From Levilactobacillus humaensis (GTDB taxonomy: Bacteria > Bacillota > Bacilli > Lactobacillales > Lactobacillaceae), in NCBI RefSeq assembly GCF_024345185.1, contig NZ_BROB01000024.1, positions 1 to 37,150 on the forward strand: a stretch of DNA of 37,150 bases, in the 5' to 3' direction. The translations under genes and the position numbers were made by a program. Positions 8,629 to 17,056 of this stretch are shown here, piece by piece (the first letter of the stretch is position 1; the number at the start of each line of letters is the position of its first letter). The notes beneath the pieces were generated by a model. That model was not told the DNA's origin and searched no databases. It saw only the letters and a list, made by a program, of their open reading frames with translations.

Positions 8629-8663
8629 GAAGCCGTGACCTAATTGGGTCACGGCTTCTTTTT
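8629..8663 (+). terminator. Terminator after the SDR gene
   Basis: A perfect 12-bp stem, GAAGCCGTGACC (8629-8640) with 8647-8658, is followed by five T residues. Confidence 0.92.
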
Positions 8664-8731
8664 ACGCTATGATTGATTGTGCGGGTGTGGTATAACTAAA
8701 ACATCAGAAGAAAGTGATGGGGGACGAGGAG

Positions 8732-9409
8732 ATGCGTTGGGGACGCACAATTGTGTTAATCGTTTTAGTGGGGGCTTTGTTAGTGGGACTCGGGTACCGC
8801 AGTGGACAATTTCCACAGTTGTCGGCAGCCGTCGACCATGCCCGAGCGGAGATGCCCTTTCAACAGCGAAAACGGGTGGTCACGAAGGCTTCCTCACTCG
8901 ACGTGCCCAAGGCCGATACACCGGTCGTGGACATTGTTCAGGGGATGGACTTATCGAAAACCTACTATTACAAGTTCAGTGATAATATGCCGGCCGGAGG
9001 GAAGCAGGCGTTTGCGGATGCCGTTACTATTTATAATCAGACCGGAACCGTTCACCTGGTCGCCAACTCTGGTTGGTCCGCGGCCGGGCACAATCGGATT
9101 ACCTTTTCCATCTACCATAAGCGGATGAAGAAGCATGCCGCAATGCTCGAGTTAGGCCACGGGGGCCCGAAGATCATCCAGACCAGTGACTTTCTTGGCA
9201 CGAAGACCGTCAATCACGCAGAGGCCAGTCTCAACGGGGATTATGATGCGGCCTTCAACGATGATGTGGCGGTGCATGAACTGGGACACGCGTTGGGCTT
9301 AGCCCACAGCAAGTCCAAGCATTCGGTGATGTACCCACTGACTCACGGGCAAACGAAGTTGGCGCCGAGTGATGTGAAAAGTCTGAAGCTCATCTATAAT
9401 CAGCAATAA
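8732..9409 (+). CDS. Membrane-anchored metzincin-type (matrixin-like) metalloprotease
   Basis: A 225-residue protein with one N-terminal signal anchor (residues about 6-22, no clear signal-peptidase site) and an extracellular domain. Residues 182-192 read HELGHALGLAH, the full metzincin zinc-binding motif HExxHxxGxxH, and SVMYP at 198-202 gives the Met-turn, so catalytic residues are intact. The C-terminal LAPSDVKSLKLIY is typical of matrixin domains. No separate propeptide with a cysteine switch is visible; there is no Cys in the chain. The start is uncertain: ATGs at 8717 and 8732 are both possible, and I prefer 8732 because GGGGG lies six to ten bases before it and it begins the signal anchor directly. 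The natural substrate is unknown. Confidence 0.8.
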   Translation: MRWGRTIVLIVLVGALLVGLGYRSGQFPQLSAAVDHARAEMPFQQRKRVVTKASSLDVPKADTPVVDIVQGMDLSKTYYYKFSDNMPAGGKQAFADAVTIYNQTGTVHLVANSGWSAAGHNRITFSIYHKRMKKHAAMLELGHGGPKIIQTSDFLGTKTVNHAEASLNGDYDAAFNDDVAVHELGHALGLAHSKSKHSVMYPLTHGQTKLAPSDVKSLKLIYNQQ

Positions 9410-9412
9410 AGC

Positions 9413-9461
9413 AAAATCACCCGAATCGGTCGTGAGAACTGACTGATTCAGGTGATTTTTT
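9413..9461. terminator. Bidirectional terminator between protease and MFS genes
   Basis: The outer stem AAAATCACC (9413-9421) pairs with GGTGATTTT (9451-9459). An inner stem GAATC/GATTC continues it, with A and T runs on both sides, so it serves the converging plus- and minus-strand genes. Confidence 0.8.
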
Positions 9462-9462
9462 G

Positions 9463-10845
9463 TTATTTGGCGATCTTACGGTGACTCAGGAACCAGGCTG
9501 GAATAGCCGTCACGGCAATGAAACCCACGGACCACAGGAAGGCGGTCTGGTAGGCCGCGGTCAGGCCCACCTTGGGCAAGTCATGCTGGATAATGGTGGC
9601 GAGGACCGCGGTTCCCATGGCCCCACCGATATTTTGCAGCATTCGGGTGGCGGTGGTGGCTTCGGCAACTAAGGCTTGTGGTACACCGGTATAGCTGTCG
9701 GCCATGACTGGAATCGTCAGGCCACCTTGGCCGATCCCCCGGACGAAGAGGGTCAACAGGACCAGCCAGGTGCTGGTTTTGGCGGTAAAGAAGACAAAGG
9801 GTAAGGTTCCCACGATAGCAATGGCGATCGCGGCCAGGACAACCCAGCGGGCCCCGATACTGTCGGTGAGTTTGCCGATCTGACCCCGAACGACGAGTAA
9901 TCCGATACCTTGAGCGATCAGGTAGGTCCCGGACCAGACGACGCTCAATCCCCGGCTGTTTTGAAGATAGAGCGGCAGAAGAAACATGGCGCCGTTAACC
10001 GCGATGCCCGAAAGCATCAGGATGATGGCGGAGGCGTCAAAGGTTGGCGACTTGAAGAGTTGGAGACTGACCAAAGCCTTTTGGGGCAAGAAGGTTGCGT
10101 AGAGTACGTAGCCGATCAGAAAGGCCAGTGCCAGTAACAGAGGCGTCAGGACCTTCAGGGAGGTGAAGCTGTCACCGGTACTGAAACGCGTGATTCCGAT
10201 GATGGCGGACGTGAAGAGACCGGCTAACAGGACGAGACTGGGGATGTCGAGGTGTTTGCCACGGCGAACTGCTGGGAAGCTCGGCATCTTCCAAGCCAGA
10301 AGAACCAGTGAGATGAGGACTAACGGAATATTAATCAGGAAGATCCAGTGCCAGTTCAGGGTTTGAATCAGATAGCCCCCAACCGTGGGACCCAAGATGG
10401 GAATCAAGACGGCAGGCATGCCGACAATGGCCATGAGCTTGCCGAGGCCATTACCCCCGGCAACTTGGACGATGAGGGTGGTAATTAGGGGGACAATGAA
10501 GCCGGCTGCGGCACCTTGGATGACGCGGCCGACAATCAGCAGTGGCAGGGTGGTTGCCCAACTGGAGACGATAGATCCCAGAAGGAAGACCACCAGAGCC
10601 CACAGATAGAGCCGTTTACCATTGAACCAGTTGCTGGCCCAACCGGCGACCGGAACGGCGATGCCCATGGCCAGGACGTAGCTGGTGGTGATCCACTGAA
10701 TGGCGTTGACGGAAACGTTTAGCGACTTCATAATAGTGTCTAGAGCAACGTTGGTCATGGTGGTATCGAGAAGTGGGGCAATGGCCCCAATAACCAGGAA
10801 CAACGCGACCTGAATGATTTTTTTAGTTGAAGTTTGTGAATTCAT
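9463..10845 (-). CDS. MFS multidrug exporter of the DHA2 (EmrB/QacA) type
   Basis: A 460-residue major facilitator. Near residue 25 it has LDTTMTNVAL, the LDxTxVNVALP signature of drug:proton antiporters, and near residue 100 the GRVIQGAAAG motif C-like segment. There are about 12-14 hydrophobic segments. I start at the ATG at 10845, with AGGTG seven bases upstream, instead of an in-frame GTG three codons earlier. The divergent TetR gene and a perfect palindrome between them point to repression by that TetR and derepression by a toxic compound. The compound is unknown. Confidence 0.9.
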   Translation of the reverse strand: MNSQTSTKKIIQVALFLVIGAIAPLLDTTMTNVALDTIMKSLNVSVNAIQWITTSYVLAMGIAVPVAGWASNWFNGKRLYLWALVVFLLGSIVSSWATTLPLLIVGRVIQGAAAGFIVPLITTLIVQVAGGNGLGKLMAIVGMPAVLIPILGPTVGGYLIQTLNWHWIFLINIPLVLISLVLLAWKMPSFPAVRRGKHLDIPSLVLLAGLFTSAIIGITRFSTGDSFTSLKVLTPLLLALAFLIGYVLYATFLPQKALVSLQLFKSPTFDASAIILMLSGIAVNGAMFLLPLYLQNSRGLSVVWSGTYLIAQGIGLLVVRGQIGKLTDSIGARWVVLAAIAIAIVGTLPFVFFTAKTSTWLVLLTLFVRGIGQGGLTIPVMADSYTGVPQALVAEATTATRMLQNIGGAMGTAVLATIIQHDLPKVGLTAAYQTAFLWSVGFIAVTAIPAWFLSHRKIAK

Positions 10846-10869
10846 AATGGTCACCTACAATTTTAAATT

Positions 10870-10885
10870 AGATACGGCCGTATCT
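10870..10885. promoter_or_regulatory. Perfect palindromic TetR operator
   Basis: AGATACGGCCGTATCT is a 16-bp perfect palindrome lying between the divergent MFS and TetR genes, 24 bases upstream of the MFS start codon. The GATACGGCCGTATC core is a common type for TetR-family operators next to exporter genes. Confidence 0.8.
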
Positions 10886-10942
10886 TATATTCAAAGATAG
10901 TACACGCCTTTTAACCAAAAAACAAGGGAGAGCGATGCGATT

Positions 10943-11536
10943 ATGGCAGAAAAGAAAAAGCGTCGTCGTGGCGCCGAACTTGAAACGGCAATTTTAACGG
11001 CGGCCTGGGACCAATTACAGGCTAAGGGGTATCATGACCTAACCATTGAGGGCGTAGCGGCTGCGGCTGCGACGACCAAGACCGTCCTGTACCGACGTTG
11101 GCCGGATAAGGCCCGGTTGGTGATTGCTGCGCTGAGTAAGTTTGGTGAGATGCCGAGTTACCAAGGAGTGGATACCGGGAGCCTGCGAGGAGACCTGTTG
11201 AATCTCTTCGGCCAGATGGCCGCCGTCTTGGCAAAACTTCGGACGGGGACCTTGCGGGGCATTCTGGCCGATCGTTTGGATAAGTTGGATTTAGGGCAAC
11301 TCATGGGCAAGGCGAACACCAGCCATACGGTGATGGAGCTCATCCAGCCTATGTTGGATCGGGCCGCAGCCCGAGGCGAAATCGCCAGTGCCGACCAGCC
11401 CGACCGGGTCGTGACGCTCCCTGGGGTGCTACTGATTAACGAGGTGATCGGCCAACGGCAATTGACCGTTGCGGCTCAAGTGGCCATTGTTGATGAGATT
11501 CTGTTGCCGGTATTTCAGTCGGTAACAGCTAAATAG
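10943..11536 (+). CDS. TetR/AcrR-family repressor
   Basis: A 197-residue regulator. The N-terminal helix-turn-helix spans about residues 12-58 (ILTAAWDQLQAKGYHDLTIEGVA, then TTKTVLYRRWPDKARLV), preceded by a basic KKKRRRG tail that may also touch DNA. The C-terminal ligand domain looks like the TetR_C_11/AcrR group but has no recognised specificity. It is divergent from the MFS exporter, with the palindrome at 10870-10885 between them, so it very probably controls the exporter and itself. Confidence 0.9.
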   Translation: MAEKKKRRRGAELETAILTAAWDQLQAKGYHDLTIEGVAAAAATTKTVLYRRWPDKARLVIAALSKFGEMPSYQGVDTGSLRGDLLNLFGQMAAVLAKLRTGTLRGILADRLDKLDLGQLMGKANTSHTVMELIQPMLDRAAARGEIASADQPDRVVTLPGVLLINEVIGQRQLTVAAQVAIVDEILLPVFQSVTAK

Positions 11537-11542
11537 AAAAAG

Positions 11543-11593
11543 AAACAACCGTGATCCTATCGAGAATTGACTCGAGGGATCGCGGTTGTTTTT
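11543..11593. terminator. Bidirectional terminator between tetR and the PRD regulator gene
   Basis: A 15-bp stem (11543-11557 with 11577-11591, one G-U pair) is extended by an inner TCGAG/CTCGA stem. It ends in T residues on the plus side and an A-rich flank on the other, and serves converging genes. Confidence 0.85.
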
Positions 11594-11595
11594 GA

Positions 11596-13662
11596 TTAGG
11601 CTTCAGCCATTAAGGTAACGAGTTCAGACTTGCGTTCTGAATGGATCAAGGTTTCATACTTGTCGTCATCTTCGAGAATATCTAGCAGGTCGCTGAGAGC
11701 CTTTAAATGTTGCTTTTCACGCTTAGGGGCTAGGCAAATGATGGTGGTAATGGTTTTGTCTTCCATCTTGACTGGATGTTGTAGTTCTAAGAGGGACATG
11801 CCCATCTTGTGAATCTTGTTAGATGGGGCGGAGTGAGCTAGCAAGACACCGCCTTTGACAATCATAAAGGGTCCATTCTTTTCTAGTTTTCGGATGATTT
11901 CAGTGACATAACTTTTATCAACATACCCACCACTCAGTAGCGGGAGAAAGGATCGTTGAATAGCTTGTTTCCAAGTCAATACTTTCGATGTCACGTGGAT
12001 GTGATTAGGGGTAAGAAGTTCCTGAATTGATGGCTGACGATTGCCATCGACGGGGTTCTGAGTGTCCTTAGTGACTGTCGTATCACCATTAAAGTAGGCA
12101 ATTAGCTTATGCGAGAGTGATTGTGGATTGGTAATCATAACTTCATTGGAAATGATGTCCATAATGTCATTTGTCATCTTGGTGGCATCTAAGGTTCCCA
12201 GAAGACCAACCTTGTGAAGTGCTTTGTCGATTTGATCGAAATCGTTGTCTGTGGGAATACTCTGTACGGTGAGTCGTGGTGTCTCTTGGGTTGTTGTGAG
12301 GTCAATGGTTGAAATAATCAATTTCGCGTGAATTAAGGGTTCCATCCGATTGAATTCGCGGATGCTCATTGGATGCGAGAATTTAATGTGGCCATACTTA
12401 CGTCGCAACGTTTGCTGGAGAAAGTAAGAGGTCCCAACGCCACTGGAACAGATTAAGAAGACATCAATATTGGGATTGAACGTTTCTGAGTTACTGAGAT
12501 AGTTGGTCTGACCACCAAAATAAGTGGTTAATAGGGCCAATTCATCACTCGATAATGTTTTATGCATGAAGTCTTCAAAAGGTTGAACTGCGTAATTCGT
12601 CAAAGTCATCAATTCTTGGTAATCACGCTTGATATCTTCAAGGTTAGCTGCTCGGTAAGGAATTCCAGCCATGACTCGTTGATAGGTTGTAATAAGGTGA
12701 GCTTTCAAGCCATTTCGCAGATTGGGTGTGCTGACCTCCGCTCCAGAAATACTACTGAAACGTGAAATAACTTGATTGACTAGGACATCGGCCGGAAAGT
12801 TCTCGGTGAATGCCCAGTGGGCAACGCTTTTTGTTTGGGCACTGTAGACGATGTCGCGGAAGAATGTCACTTCATCGATAGAAACTGGAATATCATAATG
12901 AGTCATCAGACCGGTAATCCAGTCATTGACGACCTTATCTCCGGGAGTTAGGTGATCTGGAGAACTAGTCAGAGTCAGTGCTGGATTGAGTTGAATCCGT
13001 TTTAAACACCACGATAGAAAGGTAGCCAGTAATTCGAGCGCGTTGTCGCTGAAGATGACCCGGCTTGCGCGTTGAAGCGTAATGAGTTCACCAATCAGGT
13101 AACGATAATGAGCACCATGCATTTCATTAATAATCAATGGATTATTATGCATGCTAACCTGACTGTAGACCCATAATCGCTTATCCCTTTCATTACCCAC
13201 CAAACGTTTTCCATCTTTAGCATTCGTAATTTCAAAGTTTTTTGGTAAATGCTCGCGGACACCCTGAATATCATTGACGATCGTGTTCTTTGAAACCCGA
13301 AAATATTTTGCAAGTTTCGTCAGAGAAACATTGTTCTTATTTTGAATGAGAAACCAAACGATTAGGTCGCGTCGCGAGTACTTATTCGAGTAGGCAATAG
13401 GATAATCGTCTTCCTCAAGGTTGTCATAATGTCGCAGAGCTTCCTTAGTCTCTGGGGGCAAGAAATACTGACTCTGTGCGAGTTTGGCAATGCGATCGAG
13501 TTGCATTTCATCGAGCTGCTTATTAAAACTTGTGATCCAATAGAAAGCACTTCTTCTAGAAATTTTGAATTCCATTTCAATGTCTTTGATATTGATATAG
13601 TCGTGTTCAATGAAATACGTTGCAAGTAAATTGATTCTCTTTTTGTGGCTAATAACGATCAA
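11596..13662 (-). CDS. PRD-type PTS regulator (MtlR/LicR-like) of cluster 1
   Basis: A 688-residue multidomain activator. In order: helix-turn-helix at about 22-50 and a second one (Mga/HTH_11-like, SLTKLAKYFRVSKNTIVNDI) near 113-135; two PTS regulation domains at about 185-390; an EIIB-like domain with Cys405 in LICSSGVGTS; and a C-terminal EIIA domain of the mannitol/ascorbate type with His610 in LLAHSAP. PRD2 keeps the His in KAHLITTYQ but has Tyr in place of the usual second His (TYFGG). I choose the TTG at 13662: it sits eight bases after AGGAGG and aligns exactly with the ATG start of its paralogue at 28403; the GTG at 13671 overlaps that site. It is divergent from the fructose-type PTS operon, with two cre boxes and an inverted repeat between them. 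Activation of cluster 1 is inferred. Confidence 0.85.
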   Translation of the reverse strand: MIVISHKKRINLLATYFIEHDYINIKDIEMEFKISRRSAFYWITSFNKQLDEMQLDRIAKLAQSQYFLPPETKEALRHYDNLEEDDYPIAYSNKYSRRDLIVWFLIQNKNNVSLTKLAKYFRVSKNTIVNDIQGVREHLPKNFEITNAKDGKRLVGNERDKRLWVYSQVSMHNNPLIINEMHGAHYRYLIGELITLQRASRVIFSDNALELLATFLSWCLKRIQLNPALTLTSSPDHLTPGDKVVNDWITGLMTHYDIPVSIDEVTFFRDIVYSAQTKSVAHWAFTENFPADVLVNQVISRFSSISGAEVSTPNLRNGLKAHLITTYQRVMAGIPYRAANLEDIKRDYQELMTLTNYAVQPFEDFMHKTLSSDELALLTTYFGGQTNYLSNSETFNPNIDVFLICSSGVGTSYFLQQTLRRKYGHIKFSHPMSIREFNRMEPLIHAKLIISTIDLTTTQETPRLTVQSIPTDNDFDQIDKALHKVGLLGTLDATKMTNDIMDIISNEVMITNPQSLSHKLIAYFNGDTTVTKDTQNPVDGNRQPSIQELLTPNHIHVTSKVLTWKQAIQRSFLPLLSGGYVDKSYVTEIIRKLEKNGPFMIVKGGVLLAHSAPSNKIHKMGMSLLELQHPVKMEDKTITTIICLAPKREKQHLKALSDLLDILEDDDKYETLIHSERKSELVTLMAEA

Positions 13663-13679
13663 CAGTTGCACCTCCTAAA

Positions 13680-13693
13680 TGTAAACGGTAACA
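13680..13693. promoter_or_regulatory. cre box (CcpA site) at the PRD regulator gene
   Basis: TGTAAACGGTAACA fits the cre consensus TGWAANCGNTNWCA at every position. It lies directly upstream of the regulator's ribosome binding site, where bound CcpA would block transcription of the regulator. Confidence 0.75.
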
Positions 13694-13743
13694 ATAGCAT
13701 ACCATTCTGTGAAGATTAAAAAAACATGAGCCTGTCCAAATGT

Positions 13744-13760
13744 TGCACTTTCCAAGTGAA
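13744..13760. promoter_or_regulatory. Inverted repeat TGCACTT-TCC-AAGTGAA, candidate operator
   Basis: A near-perfect inverted repeat upstream of the EIIA gene. It shares the TGCACT arm with the perfect repeat upstream of cluster 2 (22063-22081), which suggests related binding sites for the two related PRD regulators. Confidence 0.45.
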
Positions 13761-13784
13761 TCAATTTGCCTTTTTGCATTATTG

Positions 13785-13798
13785 TGTAAGCGCTATCA
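13785..13798. promoter_or_regulatory. cre box (CcpA site) of PTS cluster 1
   Basis: TGTAAGCGCTATCA fits the cre consensus fully and lies 34 bases before the EIIA start codon, over the probable promoter -10 (TATCAT at 13794-13799). This predicts carbon catabolite repression of cluster 1. Confidence 0.8.
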
Positions 13799-13831
13799 TT
13801 GTTCTTGTAGAAAGGAACGAGGTGAACAGGG

Positions 13832-14296
13832 ATGAACAATGTCGCTAATTTTGTTGACGTAGTTACAGCGTTTGATATCGATGCAGATTCTAAGGAAGAA
13901 GCCATCAAAGCCGTAATTACTAAACTAGACACAGCTGGTAAGTTATTGGATAAAGAAAAGTTTCAAGCCGACGTCTTTGCTCGGGAAGCGGAATTACCTA
14001 CTTATATCGGTTTCGGATTTGGGTTACCACATTCTCAGAGTGATTACGTTAAGGACGCTACAATCGGAATTGGAAAACTAACCCACCCGGTAGAGTGGAA
14101 TGACGGAAAGAAAGCCGATTTTATTTTTCTGATTGCCGTACCTTATGGTGGAAAAGAAAATACGCATCTTAAAATTTTAGCAAATCTTTCACGGTTACTG
14201 ATGCATGATGACTTCCGAGACAAACTTCGGAGCACATCTGAAACAGAGGTTCGAGATTTGTTAATGGCTAGTCAAAACCCTCACAGGAGTGAATAA
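13832..14296 (+). CDS. PTS EIIA component, fructose type (cluster 1)
   Basis: A 154-residue EIIA of the fructose/mannitol (PTS_EIIA_2) fold. It accepts phosphate from HPr on His67 in GFGLPHSQS and passes it to EIIB. The TYIGFGFGLPH and LANLSRLLMHDDFRDKL segments are typical. A GAGGTG site precedes the ATG. It is the first gene of an operon that continues with EIIC (one base after its stop), EIIB, a GatZ-like protein and a small membrane protein. Sugar specificity cannot be read from this subunit. Confidence 0.9.
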   Translation: MNNVANFVDVVTAFDIDADSKEEAIKAVITKLDTAGKLLDKEKFQADVFAREAELPTYIGFGFGLPHSQSDYVKDATIGIGKLTHPVEWNDGKKADFIFLIAVPYGGKENTHLKILANLSRLLMHDDFRDKLRSTSETEVRDLLMASQNPHRSE

Positions 14297-14297
14297 C

Positions 14298-15389
14298 ATG
14301 GCTGAAAATGCAAGCAAGAAAAAGCAGAGTTGGTGGGCACCAGCGCAAAAGCACTTGATGACCGCGACCGGGTACATGATTCCCTTCGTTGTTGCCGGTG
14401 GTATTATCTTCGCACTTGCCGTAATGCTTAGTGGGAAACCATCAGTTCCAACCACAGGGAACCTTGGAAAATTAGCTTCAATTGGTTCCGCCGGGTTGGC
14501 ATTGTTTATCCCCGCTTTAGGTGGTTACATTGCCTTCAGTATGGCAGACCGTCCTGGTTTAGCACCTGGTTTCATTACCGCATACTTAGCGACTCAGATT
14601 CATGCCGGGTTTATCGGTGGGATTATCGGTGGTATTATGGCCGGATTCGCCGTTAAGTACTTAAAGAAAATCAAAGTTCCAAATAACTATCGGACATTAA
14701 CGACTATCTTCCTTTATCCATTAGGGGGAACGTTAATCGCCAGTGGGATCATGGTTTACCTAATTGGGGCGCCAATTGCAAACTTCATGACGTTCTTGAC
14801 CCACTTCCTGAATAGCTTGAGTGGCGCTGCTAAAGCCCCACTTGGAGCGGTTCTGGGTGCCATGGTCGGGGTCGATATGGGTGGTCCAATCAACAAGGTT
14901 GCCTATACCTTCGCTCAAACGCAAGTGGATACCTTACCATTCCTGATGGGTGGTGTTGGTGCCGCCGGTGCAACTCCACCAATTGGTTTAGGGATTGCCA
15001 CGTTAATCTTCAAGAAGAAGTTTAGTCCTGAAGACCGTGATGCCGGGATTGCCGCTTTATTGATGGGAACCATGGGAATTACCGAAGGTGCTATTCCATT
15101 CGCTACTGCGGATCCACTTCGGGTCATTCCAGCTAACACGATTGGTGCCGCTGTCGCTTGTTTATCAGGATTCATGTTTGGGTGTTTGAACCATGCGCCT
15201 TGGGGTGGCCTTATCGTCTTACCAGTGGTGGATAATCGCTGGGGATACATTGCCGCCGTTGCTCTTGGTTCAGCGGTAGTCGCATTAATTGTCGGATTTG
15301 CTAAGAAACCGTACGTTGCGGAAACGCCGGCGGAAGAAAAAGCAGAAGCTGACGATGACGACATTGATTTCGATATTCAACAATTCTAA
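14298..15389 (+). CDS. PTS EIIC permease, fructose family (cluster 1)
   Basis: A 363-residue membrane permease of the fructose (Fru) PTS family with about ten hydrophobic segments. Diagnostic segments are YMIPFVVAGGIIFALA near residue 22, GAMVGVDMGGPINKVAY near 195, the MGITEGAIPFA active-site region near 258 (the GxxEGAIP pattern) and NHAPWGGLIVLP near 302. It forms the membrane channel, with phosphorylation by the separate EIIB. The ATG at 14298 follows an AGGAG by eight bases; an in-frame GTG at 14289 overlaps that site and is rejected. The C-terminal tail is acidic (DDDDIDFD). Confidence 0.93.
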   Translation: MAENASKKKQSWWAPAQKHLMTATGYMIPFVVAGGIIFALAVMLSGKPSVPTTGNLGKLASIGSAGLALFIPALGGYIAFSMADRPGLAPGFITAYLATQIHAGFIGGIIGGIMAGFAVKYLKKIKVPNNYRTLTTIFLYPLGGTLIASGIMVYLIGAPIANFMTFLTHFLNSLSGAAKAPLGAVLGAMVGVDMGGPINKVAYTFAQTQVDTLPFLMGGVGAAGATPPIGLGIATLIFKKKFSPEDRDAGIAALLMGTMGITEGAIPFATADPLRVIPANTIGAAVACLSGFMFGCLNHAPWGGLIVLPVVDNRWGYIAAVALGSAVVALIVGFAKKPYVAETPAEEKAEADDDDIDFDIQQF

Positions 15390-15407
15390 TTTACAGGAGA
15401 TGGCATT

Positions 15408-15713
15408 ATGAAAATTGTTGGTGTGACATCTTGTCCTAGTGGGGTTGCCCACACATATATGGCAGCCGAAGCATTGCAAAAGGCTGGCAAGGAAAAAGAT
15501 ATTGAAGTTCACATTGAAACCCAAGGAACCAGCGGGGTGGACGACGAGTTAACCAGCGGTCAAATCTCCGCAGCTGACTTCGTAGTTCTCTCCACCGATA
15601 CCAGTATCCGGGGAACTGAACGTTTCAAAGGAAAGAAAGTGGTTCAGTTAACGACGACTCAAATCATTGAAAAAGCCGACGCATTGATGAACAAGCTATC
15701 AAAGATGGCTTAG
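15408..15713 (+). CDS. PTS EIIB component, fructose type (cluster 1)
   Basis: A 101-residue EIIB-Fru. Cys9 in CPSGVAHTYMAAE is the phosphorylated residue; the sequence AHTYMAAE is a hallmark of the fructose family. ACAGGAG lies upstream of the ATG. It receives phosphate from the EIIA encoded two genes upstream (or from the second EIIA at 19528) and phosphorylates the incoming sugar at EIIC. Confidence 0.95.
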   Translation: MKIVGVTSCPSGVAHTYMAAEALQKAGKEKDIEVHIETQGTSGVDDELTSGQISAADFVVLSTDTSIRGTERFKGKKVVQLTTTQIIEKADALMNKLSKMA

Positions 15714-15747
15714 ACAGAAAAGCAAATTTATTGGAGGCAAATATATT

Positions 15748-17037
15748 ATGAGTGAAAAGGTTTCTATCAAACAATCAATCAGTACTATGTTGAAGTTACA
15801 AGATCAAGGACGTTACGCAACGTTACTGGGTATCGGCCCAATGTCACCAAACTTATTGCGGGCTAGTTTTGAATTAGCCAAAGACGATGACTTTCCATTA
15901 ATGTTCATCGCTAGCCGTAACCAAGTTGATAAGGATGACCTCGGTGGGGGCTATGTAAATGGCTGGGATCAAACTCGGTTCAGTGCCGACATCAAGAAGG
16001 TTGCCGATGCTGTTGGTTTCAATGGCCTTTACTACTTATGCCGTGACCATGGTGGTCCATGGCAGCGTGATAAGGAACGTAACAGCCACTTGAAGTTTGA
16101 CGAAGCCATGAAGCTCGCCAAGGAATCCTACTTAGCTGATATCGAAGCTGGATTTGACTTACTGATGATTGACCCAACCAAGGACCCATTCCAAATCGGG
16201 AAAGTTGTTAACTTAGATAATGTTATCGACTGGACTGTTGAGTTGATTGAATACTGTGAAACTGAACGTAAGAAGCGTAACTTGCCAGAAATTGGTTATG
16301 AAGTTGGTACTGAAGAAACCAATGGTGGGTTAACCACGACTGCTAAGTATGAAAACTTTATTCAACGTTTGAAGGGTGAACTCGACAAGCGTAACTTGCC
16401 AATGCCAACTCTGATTGTTGGTCAAACTGGGACATTGACTCGTATCGGTGTTCAGGCCGGTGAATGGAACTTTGAAAACGCCGTTGAATTAGGGACGATG
16501 GCTAAGAAGTATGGTGTTGGTTTGAAGGAACACAACGCTGACTACTTGGACGATGTTACCTTGCTCTTACACCAACCAGCACACATCACGGCTTGCAACG
16601 TTGCTCCTCAATATGGGACTGCTGAAACCCACGCTTTGATTCACTTAACTGAAGTTGAACAACAACTGGTAAAGCATGGCTTAGTTGAGAATCCATCAAA
16701 CTTATACAAGGTTCTTTTGGACAAGGCTATCCGCAATGGTCGTTGGACTAAGTGGATGGAAGGCGACGATGACAAGTTGACTGTCGACCAAGCTTTGAAC
16801 CGTCCTGACTTATACCAAATCATCCTGGACGTTGCTGGTCACTACGTTTACAATGAACCCGAAGTTAAGGCTGAAGTTGCTAAGTTATACGCTAACTTAT
16901 CCGAAAACAACATTGATGGTCAACGTTACGTGATTGACCGCATCAAGGATCCATTACGTCAATACGTTGAAACCTTGAACTTAACTGGTTTAACCAGTGA
17001 CATTCGTAAGAACGTTTCCCAAGCACAAAAAGCTTAA
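15748..17037 (+). CDS. GatZ/KbaZ-like tagatose-bisphosphate aldolase subunit family protein
   Basis: A 429-residue protein of the GatZ/KbaZ family. Resemblance to GatZ includes the SRNQVDKDDLGGGY segment (SNQV...GGYTG in GatZ), the RDHGGPWQRD segment (GGDHLGPN in GatZ), GYEVGTEETNGG and the EHNADYLD region. In the known system GatZ is a non-catalytic partner that stabilises the class II aldolase GatY. No GatY, and no tagatose or fructose 1-phosphate kinase, is encoded in the window, so the role is open: partner of a distant aldolase, or an aldolase-like enzyme in its own right. It follows EIIB in the operon by 34 bases with a GGAGG site. Codon use is highly biased, like xpkA, suggesting strong expression. 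Confidence 0.8.
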   Translation: MSEKVSIKQSISTMLKLQDQGRYATLLGIGPMSPNLLRASFELAKDDDFPLMFIASRNQVDKDDLGGGYVNGWDQTRFSADIKKVADAVGFNGLYYLCRDHGGPWQRDKERNSHLKFDEAMKLAKESYLADIEAGFDLLMIDPTKDPFQIGKVVNLDNVIDWTVELIEYCETERKKRNLPEIGYEVGTEETNGGLTTTAKYENFIQRLKGELDKRNLPMPTLIVGQTGTLTRIGVQAGEWNFENAVELGTMAKKYGVGLKEHNADYLDDVTLLLHQPAHITACNVAPQYGTAETHALIHLTEVEQQLVKHGLVENPSNLYKVLLDKAIRNGRWTKWMEGDDDKLTVDQALNRPDLYQIILDVAGHYVYNEPEVKAEVAKLYANLSENNIDGQRYVIDRIKDPLRQYVETLNLTGLTSDIRKNVSQAQKA

Positions 17038-17056
17038 TGTAAAGGAATGGTGACTG

